This document shows, piece by piece, positions 8,246 through 17,480 of a stretch of 39,512 nt of DNA. Origin of the DNA: Roseicyclus salinarum (GTDB taxonomy: Bacteria > Pseudomonadota > Alphaproteobacteria > Rhodobacterales > Rhodobacteraceae); contig NZ_JARRSA010000036.1 of NCBI RefSeq assembly GCF_029624655.1, positions 1-39,512 on the forward strand, written 5' to 3'. Each line of letters begins with the position of its first letter. Position 1 is the stretch's first letter. The translations under genes and the position numbers were made by a program. The notes beneath the pieces are model-generated. The model did not search any database, was not told the origin of the DNA, and saw only the letters and a program-made list of their open reading frames with translations.

Positions 8246-10066
8246 ATGGACGATCAGAACCGCAACCTGATCCTCGCCACCGCTTTGAGCATGGTGGTCA
8301 TACTCGTGTGGTTCCTCCTGTTCCCTCCGCCCGAGCCGATCGAGGACCCGAACGCCGTCGGCACGGAGACCGTGCTTCAGGACGGTGCCGACATCGCGCT
8401 CCCGCCGCCCTCCGCCGGCACCGAGACCGTGGCAGCCCCCACGGACACCGAGATGACCGAGGTGGCGCTGGAAGAGGCGGCGCGCATCGCGATCGAGACG
8501 CCCTCGCTCGAAGGGTCGATCTCGCTTCGCGGCGGCCGCATCGACGACCTCTCGCTGCGCACCTACTTCGAGACGATCGCGCCCGACTCGCCGATCGTCC
8601 GGCTCCTCGCCCCCACCGGCGGGGCCGAGCCCTACTACGCGCTCTACGGCTGGGCGCCGGCCGGCGACCTCGCCTTCGAGGACGTGCCCGGCGCCGACAC
8701 CCCCTGGCGGCTCGAGAGCGGCGAGACCCTGACCCCCGACACCCCGGTGACGCTGGCGTGGGACAACGGAAACGGCCTCGTCTTCCGCCGCACGATCAGC
8801 GTCGACGACGACTTCATGTTCCGTGTGACCCAGGAGGTCGAGAACAACGGCGGCGCGCCCGTGCGCCTCGCCCCCTACGGCATCGTGGCCCGCCACGGCC
8901 TGCCCGACGACCTGCAGAATTTCTTCATCCTGCACGAAGGGGTGGTGCGCAAGGTCGACGGCCAGCTTGACGAGATCTCCTACGACAACGTCACCGAGCT
9001 TGACTTCGTGGACCGCGAGCGCGCGCAGGCCGAGGTCATTCCGGTCGAACAGAACGGCTGGATCGGCTTCACCGACAAATACTGGATGACGACGCTCATC
9101 CCCGGCTCCGGCCAGCCCTTCACCTCCGTGACCCGTTACGTCGCGTCGGCCGACATCTACCAGACCGAAGCGCGCCTGCCCGTCGTCTCGGTCGCTCCGG
9201 GCGCCACCGGCGAGGTCACGACGCAACTCTTCGCAGGCGCCAAGGAATGGCAGACGATCCGGGACTACGAGGCCGAGGGCGTCGACCGCTTCATCGATTC
9301 CATCGACTGGGGCTGGTTCTACTTCCTGACCAAGCCGATGTTCTGGCTCCTTCACAACCTGAACCTCGCCATCGGCAACATGGGCCTCGCGATCATCGCG
9401 CTGACGCTCATCGTCAAGACGGTGCTCTTCCCGCTCGCCTACAAGTCCTACGCCTCGATGGCCCGGATGCGCGAGCTGCAGCCCGAGATGGAGAAGATCA
9501 AGGAGCGCGCCGGCGACGACCGCCAGAAGCTCCAGCAGGAAATGATGGAGCTCTACAAGAAGGAGAAGGTGAACCCCGCCGCGGGCTGCCTGCCGATCCT
9601 CCTGCAGATCCCGATCTTCTTCTCGCTTTACAAGGTGATCTTCGTCACGCTCGAGCTGCGCCACGCGCCCTTCTTCGGCTGGCTCCGCGATCTGTCTGCG
9701 CCCGACCCCTCGTCGATCATCAACCTTTTCGGCCTCCTGCCGATCGAAGCGCCGGATCCGTCCAGCATCCTGTCGCTGATCTTCATCGGCATCCTGCCGA
9801 TCCTGCTCGGGATCTCGATGTGGCTGCAGCAGAAGCTGAACCCGCAGCCAACCGACCCGACGCAGGCGGCGATCTTCGCCTGGCTGCCCTGGGTGTTCAT
9901 GTTCATGCTCGGCGGTTTCGCCAGCGGGCTTCTCGTCTACTGGATCGCCAACAACACGCTGACCTTCACCCAGCAGTACATCATCATGCGCCGTCACGGC
10001 TATTCGCCGGACCTTTTCGGCAACATCAAGGCGAGCTTCCGGCGCAAGGGCCGCGAGGGCAAGTGA
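8246..10066 (+). CDS. yidC: membrane protein insertase YidC
   Basis: A 606-aa polytopic insertase (Oxa1 superfamily) that integrates membrane proteins alone or with SecYEG. TM1 is at about 7-26 and begins with the typical QNRNLILA. A large periplasmic beta domain follows to about 350, then the conserved five-TM core starting WFYFLTKPMFWLL. Lys in LIVKTVLFP is the conserved positive charge of the hydrophilic groove. The cytosolic hairpin ELQPEMEKIKERAGDD and CLPILLQIPIFFSLY are diagnostic. AGAGGA precedes ATG 8246. The 3' end overlaps the MOSC gene in GTGA. Confidence 0.97.
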   Translation: MDDQNRNLILATALSMVVILVWFLLFPPPEPIEDPNAVGTETVLQDGADIALPPPSAGTETVAAPTDTEMTEVALEEAARIAIETPSLEGSISLRGGRIDDLSLRTYFETIAPDSPIVRLLAPTGGAEPYYALYGWAPAGDLAFEDVPGADTPWRLESGETLTPDTPVTLAWDNGNGLVFRRTISVDDDFMFRVTQEVENNGGAPVRLAPYGIVARHGLPDDLQNFFILHEGVVRKVDGQLDEISYDNVTELDFVDRERAQAEVIPVEQNGWIGFTDKYWMTTLIPGSGQPFTSVTRYVASADIYQTEARLPVVSVAPGATGEVTTQLFAGAKEWQTIRDYEAEGVDRFIDSIDWGWFYFLTKPMFWLLHNLNLAIGNMGLAIIALTLIVKTVLFPLAYKSYASMARMRELQPEMEKIKERAGDDRQKLQQEMMELYKKEKVNPAAGCLPILLQIPIFFSLYKVIFVTLELRHAPFFGWLRDLSAPDPSSIINLFGLLPIEAPDPSSILSLIFIGILPILLGISMWLQQKLNPQPTDPTQAAIFAWLPWVFMFMLGGFASGLLVYWIANNTLTFTQQYIIMRRHGYSPDLFGNIKASFRRKGREGK

Positions 10067-10821
10067 CGACGCGCGGGGCGATCGGGCACCTGGCGCAGAT
10101 CTGGCGCCATCCGATCAAGGGCATCGGGGCGGAACCGCTCGATCACGTCGGGCTCGAGGCCGACCGTCCGCTGCCGATGGACCGCGCCTGGGCGGTGCTC
10201 GAGGAAGGCGGCGAGGGTGGCGAGGGCTGGCGCTCCTGCCGCAACTTCCTGCGCGGCGCAAAGGGGCCGTCGCTGATGGCCGTGACCGCACGGGTCGAGG
10301 GCAGCACGATCCGGCTGGCGCATCCCGACCGCCCCGAGATCGCGATCGACCCCGAGGACGCCGGCGCCGCGCGCGCGCTCTTCGACTGGCTGCGGCCGAT
10401 CTATCCCGCCGACCGCAGACCGCCCGCGGCCCTCGTCCGGGCGCCGGTGACGGGCATGACCGACGCTCCCTTCGCCTCGGCCTCCATCCTGAACGAGGCC
10501 TCGCTCCGCGCCCTCTCGCAGCGCATGGGCCGCGCGCTCGATCCGCGCCGGTTCCGTGGCAACCTCTGGCTCGACGGCCTCGCCCCATGGGAGGAATTCG
10601 ACCTCGTGGGACAGCGGCTGAAGATCGGCGAGGCCGAGCTCGAGGTGATCGAACCCATCGGACGTTGCCGCGCAACCGAGGCCAACCCCGAGACCGGCTA
10701 CCGAGATGCCGCCACGCTCGCCACCCTCGAGGAGGGCTGGGGCCACACCGAATTCGGCGTCTACGCCATGGTCCGCAAGGGCGGCAGGGTCGCGGTCGGC
10801 GACACGGCGGGCCTCGCATGA
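10063..10821 (+). CDS. MOSC domain-containing protein
   Basis: A 252-aa protein with an N-terminal MOSC beta-barrel (LAQIWRHPIKGIGAEPLDHV) and a C-terminal MOSC domain resembling the molybdenum-cofactor sulfurase C-terminus and YcbX/mARC proteins. FRGNLWLDGL and the block EPIGRCRATEANPETGYRD, with the conserved Cys in GRC, support Moco-type ligand binding and a redox or sulfur-carrier role; the substrate is unknown. GTG 10063 overlaps the yidC stop (GTGA), which sets the start; the long frame running back through yidC is rejected. Its own stop overlaps engB in ATGA, so yidC-MOSC-engB look translationally coupled. Confidence 0.9.
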   Translation: MTTRGAIGHLAQIWRHPIKGIGAEPLDHVGLEADRPLPMDRAWAVLEEGGEGGEGWRSCRNFLRGAKGPSLMAVTARVEGSTIRLAHPDRPEIAIDPEDAGAARALFDWLRPIYPADRRPPAALVRAPVTGMTDAPFASASILNEASLRALSQRMGRALDPRRFRGNLWLDGLAPWEEFDLVGQRLKIGEAELEVIEPIGRCRATEANPETGYRDAATLATLEEGWGHTEFGVYAMVRKGGRVAVGDTAGLA

Positions 10822-11471
10822 CGTCTCTTCCCTTCCCCCTCGCCGATCCGCCCGACGAGACCGCGGCAGAACGCGGACGCCTCCTCTTCGCGCAGGGGGC
10901 CGAGTTCCTGAAGGGCGTGGTCGCGATGGACGGCCTGCCCCCCGCCGACCGTGCCGAGGTCTGCTTCGCCGGACGCTCGAACGTCGGGAAATCGACGCTG
11001 ATCAACGCGCTCACCGGAAGGCGCGCGCTTGCGCGCACCTCGAACACACCCGGCCGCACGCAGGAAATCAACTATTTCACCCTCACCGGCAGCCATTACC
11101 TCGTGGACCTGCCCGGCTATGGCTTCGCCGAGGCCCCGGTCGAGGTCGTCCGGAAGTGGCAGGCCCTGCTGAAGGCCTACCTCGCGGGCCGCGCCACGCT
11201 GCGCCGCGCCTTCGTGCTGATCGACATGCGCCACGGCATCAAGGCCGTGGACGAGGAGATCATGAGCCTTCTCGACACCTCCGCCGTCCCCTTCCAGGTC
11301 GTCCTGACCAAGGCCGACAAGGTCCGGGACAAGGACCGCGACCGCATCCTGGCCCAGGTGCGCGAAAGGCTGGCCCGCCACCCGGCCGCCTTCCCCGAGA
11401 TGGTGCTCACCTCGTCGGAGAAGGGCGAAGGCATCGCCACCCTGCGCGCCATCGTCGCCGATCTGGCCTGA
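10818..11471 (+). CDS. engB: ribosome biogenesis GTPase EngB (YsxC/YihA)
   Basis: A 217-aa TRAFAC GTPase needed for 50S subunit maturation. The G motifs are complete: G1 GRSNVGKS (52-59), G2 TPGRTQ, G3 DLPGYG (97-102), G4 TKAD (164-167) and G5 TSSEKGEG near the C-terminus. The roughly 45-residue N-terminal extension before the G domain is typical of EngB. The start overlaps the MOSC stop by 4 nt. Lying directly after the insertase gene, it extends the ribosome/membrane-biogenesis theme of this stretch. Confidence 0.96.
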   Translation: MTSLPFPLADPPDETAAERGRLLFAQGAEFLKGVVAMDGLPPADRAEVCFAGRSNVGKSTLINALTGRRALARTSNTPGRTQEINYFTLTGSHYLVDLPGYGFAEAPVEVVRKWQALLKAYLAGRATLRRAFVLIDMRHGIKAVDEEIMSLLDTSAVPFQVVLTKADKVRDKDRDRILAQVRERLARHPAAFPEMVLTSSEKGEGIATLRAIVADLA

Positions 11472-11475
11472 TCCG

Positions 11476-11499
11476 CTTCATCTTTCCCCAAATACGCGA
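11476..11499 (+). repeat. dispersed 24-nt intergenic motif, copy 1
   Basis: The motif contains CATCTTTCCCCAAATACGCG and starts 5 nt after the engB stop. An identical 24-nt copy lies at 13654-13677. It is AT-richer than its surroundings. Both copies are 3' of a + strand gene and in the same orientation. Confidence 0.75.
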
Positions 11500-11579
11500 A
11501 GGCGCCGCTTCACACCCGCGCGGCGCTCGCCTATTGATGCAGGACGCGCGCCTCGGACCGCGCCTCCCGGATGCCGCCG

Positions 11580-12440
11580 ATGAAGAAACAGACCATGACC
11601 CGCGACTACATCGCCACCGCGCGCACCCTCAGCGAGGCGCTCCCCTACCTGCAGCGCTTCGCCGGCGCGATCGTCGTGGTGAAATTCGGTGGCAACGCGA
11701 TGGGCGACGACGAGGCGATGGCCAGCTTCGCGCGGGACATCGTGCTGCTGCGCCAGGTTGGCGTGAACCCGGTCGTCGTCCACGGCGGCGGGCCCATGAT
11801 CAACGAGATGCTGGGCAAGCTCGGCATCGTCTCGGACTTCGTGAAGGGCAAGCGCGTCACCGATGCCGCCACGGTCGAGGTCGTCGAGATGGTTCTCTCG
11901 GGTCGCGTCAACAAGCGCATCGTTCAGGCGATCAACGCGCAGGGCGGCAAGGCCGTCGGCCTGTCCGGCAAGGATGCGTGTCTCATCACCTGCGACCCCG
12001 CCGATCCCGCGCTCGGCTTCGTCGGCGACCCCACCGAGGTCAACCCGGCCGTGCTTCTCAACCTCTTCGGCGACGACATGATCCCGGTGGTGGCCCCCCT
12101 CGGCGCGGGCCGCAACGGCGAGACCTACAACATCAACGGCGACACCGCTGCCGGCGCTCTCGCCGCGGCCCTCAAGGCCGACCGCCTGCTGTTGCTGACC
12201 GACGTGGCCGGGGTCAAGGACGCCTCGGGCGAGGTCGTCACCGCGCTCACCGCCGCCGAGGTCGAGGAGATGACGGCGCAGGGCGTCATCTCCGGCGGCA
12301 TGATCCCCAAGACGGAAACCGCGCTTCACGCGGTCCGCAACGGCGTGCGGGCCTGCACCATCGTCGACGGCCGCGTGGCGAACGCCGTCCTGCTGGAACT
12401 CTTCACCGAGCACGGCGCGGGATCGATGATCCGTGCCTGA
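11580..12440 (+). CDS. argB: acetylglutamate kinase
   Basis: A 286-aa amino-acid kinase that phosphorylates N-acetylglutamate with ATP, the second step of arginine synthesis. Family motifs are [11 protein letters not shown] (phosphate-binding Lys and Gly), [14 protein letters not shown], the acetylglutamate-binding region around [29 protein letters not shown] and [16 protein letters not shown]. The N-terminal helix ending KFGG suggests an arginine-sensitive hexameric type, but this is inference. ATG 11580 is chosen by alignment to related proteins starting MK-x-x-x-MTRD; ATG 11571 and 11595 are alternatives. The 3' end overlaps the next gene by 8 nt. No other arg gene is adjacent. Confidence 0.94.
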   Translation: MKKQTMTRDYIATARTLSEALPYLQRFAGAIVVVKFGGNAMGDDEAMASFARDIVLLRQVGVNPVVVHGGGPMINEMLGKLGIVSDFVKGKRVTDAATVEVVEMVLSGRVNKRIVQAINAQGGKAVGLSGKDACLITCDPADPALGFVGDPTEVNPAVLLNLFGDDMIPVVAPLGAGRNGETYNINGDTAAGALAAALKADRLLLLTDVAGVKDASGEVVTALTAAEVEEMTAQGVISGGMIPKTETALHAVRNGVRACTIVDGRVANAVLLELFTEHGAGSMIRA

Positions 12441-13104
12441 GGACGGAACCTCGACCGATTACGCCGACATCGCGGCGCGGGCCGCCGCGCACCGCCTCGA
12501 GATCTTCGGCGCGTTCCATCCCGGCCCCGACGACCACGCGCCCGACGGCGTCGAGACCCTGCTGCTCCTCGGTCCCGGCGAGCCGGGCTTCTGGGCCCAC
12601 GTCACCTCTGAGCCCGAATTCACCGACGGCGCGCCAGATCCGATGGATCGCTGGTCGCGGCGCGTGATCGGCGGCATGGCCTGCGACCTCGGCGGCAAGG
12701 CGCTCTTCCCCTTCGCCGGGCCGCCCTGGCATCCCTTCATCGCCTGGGCGAAACGCTCGGGCCGCGCCTGGGAAAGCCCGGTGCAATTCCTCGTCCACGA
12801 CCGGGCGGGCCTCATGGTCTCCTATCGCGGCGCACTCGGGCTGAGGCGCCGCATCGACCTGCCGCCGCCCCCGCCCGAGGCGCCCTGCGCCGACTGCGAG
12901 CGCCCCTGCCTCACAGCCTGCCCGGTCGGCGCGCTATCTGCCGCGGGCTACGACACGCAGGCCTGCCATGCCTTCCTCGACACCGATCCCGGCGCCGACT
13001 GCCTCGACCGGGGCTGCCGCGTCCGCCGGGCCTGCCCGGTCAGCGAAGGCTATGGACGATCGCCCGACCAGTCGGCCTATCACATGCGCCGGTTCCACCC
13101 CTGA
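12433..13104 (+). CDS. ferredoxin-like 4Fe-4S protein of unknown role
   Basis: A 223-aa protein whose C-terminal third holds a ferredoxin-type cluster motif, [17 protein letters not shown] (C-x2-C-x3-C-x3-CP), and further Cys residues in ACHAF, DCLDRGC and ACPVSEGYG, enough for a second iron-sulfur site. The N-terminal half ([34 protein letters not shown]) resembles alphaproteobacterial ferredoxin-like proteins. I do not assign a pathway. GTG 12433 overlaps argB by 8 nt, and the SixA-type phosphatase follows after 25 nt. Confidence 0.85.
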   Translation: MPEDGTSTDYADIAARAAAHRLEIFGAFHPGPDDHAPDGVETLLLLGPGEPGFWAHVTSEPEFTDGAPDPMDRWSRRVIGGMACDLGGKALFPFAGPPWHPFIAWAKRSGRAWESPVQFLVHDRAGLMVSYRGALGLRRRIDLPPPPPEAPCADCERPCLTACPVGALSAAGYDTQACHAFLDTDPGADCLDRGCRVRRACPVSEGYGRSPDQSAYHMRRFHP

Positions 13105-13129
13105 CGCCCTCGCCGGGCCCGAGGCGCAC

Positions 13130-13642
13130 ATGACCCTCACGCTCATCCTCATCCGCCACGCCAAGTCCGACTGGGACCACCCCGGCCTCGAGGACCACGA
13201 CCGCCCCCTCAACGAGCGTGGCCGCGCCAGCGCCCCGCGCATCGGCGCATGGCTCGCGGCTCGGGGCTTTCTCCCCCAGGCGGTGCTGTGCTCGAGCGCG
13301 CGGCGGACCCGCGAAACCTGGGAGGGCATCGCGTCGCGGCTGCCCGATCCCCCCGAACCGGTCCATACCCGCGGTCTCTACCTCGCCTCGCCCGCGGCCA
13401 TCCTGAACGCGATGCGCGACACCGAGGCCGCAAGCCTCGCCGTCATCGGCCACAATCCGGGCATCGGCTCTCTGGCCCGCTCGCTCTGCGCCACGCCGCC
13501 GGACCACCCGAAATTCGGCGTCTACCCCACGGGGGCCACGCTCGTGCTGCGCCTGCCAGCCCGGACATGGGCCGACGTGACCCCCGGCACCGGCGAGGTG
13601 GCAGCCTTCGCGGTCCCGCGCGAGCTGCCGGACCCCGACTGA
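13130..13642 (+). CDS. SixA-type histidine phosphatase
   Basis: A 170-aa member of histidine phosphatase clade 1, SixA branch. The catalytic RHAKSDW motif places the phospho-accepting His10 next to Arg9, LNERGRASAPRIGAWL and LCSSARRTRETW follow, and the second catalytic His is in VIGHNPGIGSLA. Members dephosphorylate phosphohistidine or small phosphate esters; this substrate is unknown. ATG 13130 is chosen because the RHA motif must lie about nine residues in; the frame extends further upstream through the ferredoxin-like gene on another phase. It is the last gene of the + strand run, ending at a strong shared terminator. Confidence 0.92.
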   Translation: MTLTLILIRHAKSDWDHPGLEDHDRPLNERGRASAPRIGAWLAARGFLPQAVLCSSARRTRETWEGIASRLPDPPEPVHTRGLYLASPAAILNAMRDTEAASLAVIGHNPGIGSLARSLCATPPDHPKFGVYPTGATLVLRLPARTWADVTPGTGEVAAFAVPRELPDPD

Positions 13643-13653
13643 GCGCCTCCGCC

Positions 13654-13677
13654 CTTCATCTTTCCCCAAATACGCGA
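13654..13677 (+). repeat. dispersed 24-nt intergenic motif, copy 2
   Basis: Identical over 24 nt to 11476-11499 and again directly 3' of a stop codon, 12 nt after the SixA gene and 12 nt before a strong hairpin. Confidence 0.75.
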
Positions 13678-13689
13678 GGCCGGAAGGCC

Positions 13690-13728
13690 AAGGGCCGCAA
13701 GGGGCTCGATGCCCCTTGCGGCCCTTTC
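13690..13728. terminator. bidirectional terminator between the SixA gene and bztD
   Basis: AAGGGCCGCAAGGGGC (13690-13705) and GCCCCTTGCGGCCCTT (13711-13726) form a perfect 16-bp stem with a five-base TCGAT loop. The + strand continues CCCTTTC. It lies between convergent genes and probably ends both transcripts. Confidence 0.8.
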
Positions 13729-13753
13729 GCCGTCCGCCCGCCGGACGGATCGC

Positions 13754-14557
13754 TCAGTGACCGAGGATCTGGCTCAGGAACAGCTGCGTCCGCTCCGACT
13801 GCGGGTTGTTGAAGAACTCCTCGGGCTCGTTCTGCTCGACGACCTGGCCCTGGTCCATGAAGATGACCCGGTTCGCCACCTGCCGCGCGAAGCCCATCTC
13901 GTGCGTCACGACGAGCATCGTCATCCCGTCCTCGGCGAGCTGGATCATCGTGTCCAGCACCTCCTTGATCATCTCGGGATCGAGCGCCGATGTCGGCTCG
14001 TCGAACAGCATGATCCGCGGCCGCATGCAAAGCGAACGGGCGATCGCGACGCGCTGCTGCTGGCCGCCGGAAAGCTGGCCGGGATACTTGTTGGCCTGCT
14101 CCGGGATCTTCACCTTCTCGAGGAAATACATCGCCGTTTCCTCGGCCTCGCGCTTGGGCGTCTTGCGCACCCAGATCGGAGCGAGCGTGCAGTTTTCCAG
14201 GATGGTCAGGTGCGGGAACAGGTTGAAGTGCTGGAACACCATGCCGACCTCCGAACGGATCCGGTCGATGTTCTTCAGGTCGTTCGACAGGAGCGTCCCG
14301 TCGACCGTGATCGAGCCCTGCTGGTGCTCCTCCAGCGCGTTGATGCAGCGGATCAGCGTGGACTTGCCCGAGCCCGACGGCCCGCAGATCACGATACGCT
14401 CGCCGCGGTTCACCGTCAGGTTGATGTCGCGCAGGACGTGAAACGTGCCGTACCACTTGTTCATGCCAGAGATCTCGATGGCCACCTCGTCGGAGACCTT
14501 CATCTGGGAGCGGTCGATCGCGCGCTCTTCGGTCATGTTCGTTCGTGCCTCAGCCAT
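13754..14557 (-). CDS. bztD: amino-acid ABC transporter ATP-binding protein (Bzt/Aap type)
   Basis: A 267-aa ATPase subunit driving import of polar amino acids. Walker [10 protein letters not shown] starts at residue 59, the Q-loop Gln is in [12 protein letters not shown] (109), the ABC signature is [15 protein letters not shown] (from 162), Walker B is [13 protein letters not shown] (from 182), and the H-loop is VTHEMGFA (His219). It closely follows the GlnQ/AapP pattern. As last gene of bztABCD it starts 12 nt after bztC. An N-terminal tail of about 25 residues precedes the conserved domain; Met19 is an alternative start. Glutamate/glutamine/aspartate/asparagine specificity is taken from the Rhodobacter bzt system, not from this sequence. 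Confidence 0.95.
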   Translation of the reverse strand: MAEARTNMTEERAIDRSQMKVSDEVAIEISGMNKWYGTFHVLRDINLTVNRGERIVICGPSGSGKSTLIRCINALEEHQQGSITVDGTLLSNDLKNIDRIRSEVGMVFQHFNLFPHLTILENCTLAPIWVRKTPKREAEETAMYFLEKVKIPEQANKYPGQLSGGQQQRVAIARSLCMRPRIMLFDEPTSALDPEMIKEVLDTMIQLAEDGMTMLVVTHEMGFARQVANRVIFMDQGQVVEQNEPEEFFNNPQSERTQLFLSQILGH

Positions 14558-14569
14558 GGGTCGGCCTCC

Positions 14570-15886
14570 TTAGCGGTGATCGGTCCGGAGCTTGCGCTCC
14601 AGCCATTGCGAATACTGGCTCATTGCGTAGCAGCAGACGAAGAAGCAGAGCCCGATGAAGATGAACAATTCCCAGTAGATGCCATTCCAGTCCGTGGTCG
14701 CCCGGATGGCGTTGGACAGGCCGACGGGGTCCAGCAGGCCGATGAATACGACGAGCGTCGTGTCCTTGAACAGGCCGATGAAGGTCGAGACGATGCCGGG
14801 GATCGAGATCTTCAGCGCCTGCGGCAGGATGATCAGCCGCATCGACTGCCAGTAGTCGAGGCCGAGGCTGTCGGCCCCTTCGTACTGGCCCCTCGGAAGC
14901 GCCGCGAGGCCGCCGCGCACCACCTCGGCGATGTAGGCCGAGGCGAAGAGCGTCACCATGATGATGACCCGCAGCATCAGGTCGAAGTTGGTTCCCGGCG
15001 GCAGGAAGTAGTTCAGCAGGAGCGAGGCGGTGAACAGCCACACGATCAGCGGGACGCCACGGATCACCTCGATGAAGATGACGCTGAACTTGTTGATGAT
15101 GAACAGGTCGGACTGGCGTCCGAGGGCCAGCACGATGCCAAGCGGCAGCGACAGGATGATGCCCGCGATGCCGATCACGAAGGCCAGCATGAAGCCGCCG
15201 AAGTCGTCGGAGGGCACGAACTCGATGCCGATGGGGATGACGCTGCCCAGCGCGCCGGCGATGGGGCCCGCGGCCAGCAGCCAGTAGAGGATCGGCACGA
15301 CGAAGGCCGCGATGGTCGCGCCGAGCGATCCCAGAACCGGGCTGCCGAAGCGGAACGCGGCCCAGCCCAGCACGAAGCCGAGGGCAACCGCGATCGGCCC
15401 CCAGATCGTGCCGCCCCAGAGCAGGAAGAACAGCACGAAGGGCGAGACGGCGGTAAAGTAGATCAGCTTGCGCGGCAGACCGTCATAAAGGACTGGCGAG
15501 ATCGCGAGCAGGAACACGAACAGCGCGAGCACCGGGCGCCAGTAAAGCTCGGGCGGGTAGAAGCCGAACATGAGCTGGTCCCAGCGATCGGTCAGGACCG
15601 CCCAGCAGGCGACGTTGCTGCCTTCCCCGTAAAGCTGGTTGCGGATCTCGCGGCACTCCGAAAGGCTGGAGGCGTCCCAGATGCCGTAGAACATCCAGCC
15701 CGCGATATGGCTGACGACCCAGTAGATGACGTAGATCGACACGACGGTCAGAAGCGCGTTCAGCCATGACGAGAACAGGTTCTCGCGCAGCCACTTGATC
15801 GCCCCGGCCGCGGTGGGCGGGGGCGTCTGTTGGGGAAGCATCGTGTCGCGGACATAGGCGACGGTCTGCGCGTGGGTGTCAGACAT
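14570..15886 (-). CDS. bztC: amino-acid ABC transporter permease (Bzt/Aap type)
   Basis: A 438-aa inner-membrane permease. About eight hydrophobic segments are visible, starting at roughly 43-66 and 118-133. The conserved binding-protein-dependent transport domain occupies the last 200 residues, with the EAA-type coupling helix GQYEGADSLGLDYWQSMRLI at 333-352, which docks on the ATPase. The long N-terminal half, with extra TM helices and a Cys-containing periplasmic loop (SECREIRNQ, NVACWAVL), is characteristic of BztC/AapM compared with shorter GlnP permeases. It pairs with BztB. Confidence 0.95.
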   Translation of the reverse strand: MSDTHAQTVAYVRDTMLPQQTPPPTAAGAIKWLRENLFSSWLNALLTVVSIYVIYWVVSHIAGWMFYGIWDASSLSECREIRNQLYGEGSNVACWAVLTDRWDQLMFGFYPPELYWRPVLALFVFLLAISPVLYDGLPRKLIYFTAVSPFVLFFLLWGGTIWGPIAVALGFVLGWAAFRFGSPVLGSLGATIAAFVVPILYWLLAAGPIAGALGSVIPIGIEFVPSDDFGGFMLAFVIGIAGIILSLPLGIVLALGRQSDLFIINKFSVIFIEVIRGVPLIVWLFTASLLLNYFLPPGTNFDLMLRVIIMVTLFASAYIAEVVRGGLAALPRGQYEGADSLGLDYWQSMRLIILPQALKISIPGIVSTFIGLFKDTTLVVFIGLLDPVGLSNAIRATTDWNGIYWELFIFIGLCFFVCCYAMSQYSQWLERKLRTDHR

Positions 15887-15940
15887 CAGTTCCGCTCCTT
15901 CCGGCAGATCGTGGCCACAAGCTCGTTCGGACCGCTCATC

Positions 15941-17380
15941 CTAGCGCTCCTTCAGCTTGACGGAGTTGTTGTAGACGTTCATCGCGCCCGAGATCACCAG
16001 CGACGTCGCGAGGTAGAACAGGCCCAGAAGAAGCATCCCCTCCAGCTCGCGCCCGGTCTGGTTGATGGTGATGCCGCCCAGCGTCGAGCGCACGTCCATG
16101 TAGCCGACCGCAATGGCGAGCGACGAGTTCTTGGTCAGGTTCAGGTATTGGGAGATCAGCGGCGGAATGATCACGCGAAGCGCCTGGGGCAGGATCACGA
16201 GGTTCATCGTCCGGTTCGGCCGCAGCCCCAGGGCGAAGGCCGCCTCGGTCTGGCCCTTGGACACCGCGAGGATGCCGCCGCGCACGATCTCGGCGATGAA
16301 GGCGCCGGTATAGAGCGACAGCGCGAACCACAATGCGATGAGCGAGTTCCTGAGGTGGATGCCGCCGTCGAAGTTGAAGCCCGACAGGCGCGGATAGTCG
16401 AATTGCGCGCCAAGCGCCACGAGGACCGCGATCACCGGCAGGAAGATCACGCCCACCTGCATCCAGACCGCGCCCGAGGGCCGGACGCCGGTGGCTTCCT
16501 GCCGTTTCGTCGCCCACCGTGAGATCGCGCGCGCGCTCACGATGCCGGCCACGAAAACGCCGATGATCAGCGCCCAGTCGGCGAAGGACGCCGAGGGGAC
16601 GCTTTCGCCTGCGGCGGTCGTGGCGCCGTCGCCGTCGCCCGCCCGCGCGGCGGCGGCGTTCGCGCCGTCGTCGTTCTGACCGGTCGACACGCCCGCGCCG
16701 CCCGTGGCGATGCGGCTGCCGCCATAGGTTCCGACAAGGCCCGTGGCGGCCGAAGGTTCCGGCGCGGCCTCTTCCTGCACGGCGGCGATCTCGTTGCCGC
16801 CGAGCGAGCGCGCGAACTGCACGTTCGGGATGTAGATGCCCCGGTTGGACACGGCGACGCTGTCGAACAGCACCATCGAGGCGCTGCCGCCCTCGCGGAA
16901 CTCGCGCGGCTGCGGCGTCGCTTCGGTCATCACGGCGAAGATCACGAGGATCCACAACAGGAGGGGAATGTTGCGGAAGCCCTCGACATAGACGGCCATC
17001 AGCTTGGCGATCAGCCAGTTCTTCGACAGGCGCAGCACGCCGGCGATGACGCCGAGGATGGTGGCCATCGCACAGCCGAGCACGGCGATCAGAAGTGTGT
17101 TGAGGATGCCGACAAGGGCCGCGCGGCCATGTGTCGAGGCGTTCGAGTATTCGATGAGGCGCTGGTTGATGTCGTAGCCGGCGCGGCTTCCCAGGAAGCC
17201 GAAGTCGAAATCCTTGCCCAGCGCGGCGAGGTTCTGGACCGTGTTGTTGGCGAGCCACACGAAGCCCGACATGATCAGGATGAACGCGACAACCTGGATC
17301 GTCAGCGACCGGTAGCGCGTGTCGTAGATCAACTGGCTTGGACGAAAGCCCTCTCGCGGCGGGTCGGTCAGTGTCGCCAT
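15941..17380 (-). CDS. bztB: amino-acid ABC transporter permease (Bzt/Aap type) with a low-complexity insert
   Basis: A 479-aa permease, partner of BztC. It has TM1 at about 25-45, TMs at 88-118 and 136-152, a long loop, TMs at 267-286 and 307-325, and the C-terminal permease core with the coupling motif GQTEAAFALGLRPNRTMNLV at 376-395. It is longer than typical AapQ proteins of about 400 residues. The difference lies mostly in residues 195-265, an Ala/Gly/Asp/Thr-rich low-complexity segment in what should be the loop before TM4. The frame is intact, so this is an expansion rather than a frameshift. ATG 17380 follows a 139-nt gap after bztA that contains a strong hairpin. Confidence 0.94.
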   Translation of the reverse strand: MATLTDPPREGFRPSQLIYDTRYRSLTIQVVAFILIMSGFVWLANNTVQNLAALGKDFDFGFLGSRAGYDINQRLIEYSNASTHGRAALVGILNTLLIAVLGCAMATILGVIAGVLRLSKNWLIAKLMAVYVEGFRNIPLLLWILVIFAVMTEATPQPREFREGGSASMVLFDSVAVSNRGIYIPNVQFARSLGGNEIAAVQEEAAPEPSAATGLVGTYGGSRIATGGAGVSTGQNDDGANAAAARAGDGDGATTAAGESVPSASFADWALIIGVFVAGIVSARAISRWATKRQEATGVRPSGAVWMQVGVIFLPVIAVLVALGAQFDYPRLSGFNFDGGIHLRNSLIALWFALSLYTGAFIAEIVRGGILAVSKGQTEAAFALGLRPNRTMNLVILPQALRVIIPPLISQYLNLTKNSSLAIAVGYMDVRSTLGGITINQTGRELEGMLLLGLFYLATSLVISGAMNVYNNSVKLKER

Positions 17381-17480
17381 GTCGGTCAGCCCCCTGTCTT
17401 TCTTGAAGAGCCTCTCGCGATGCGGCTGTCCCTCAGGCCGCGCGCCCGTCCCTGCCGGGCGACCGTCGCTTCGAGGCGGA

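Noticed and set aside
13709-15769. A 686-codon + strand frame over bztD and bztC
   Set aside because: Composition-driven antisense frame; it also runs through the shared terminator.
15941-17380. Frameshift or insertion element in bztB as cause of the extra length
   Set aside because: The reading frame is continuous and the permease motifs on both sides are in phase; the extra segment is low-complexity coding sequence.
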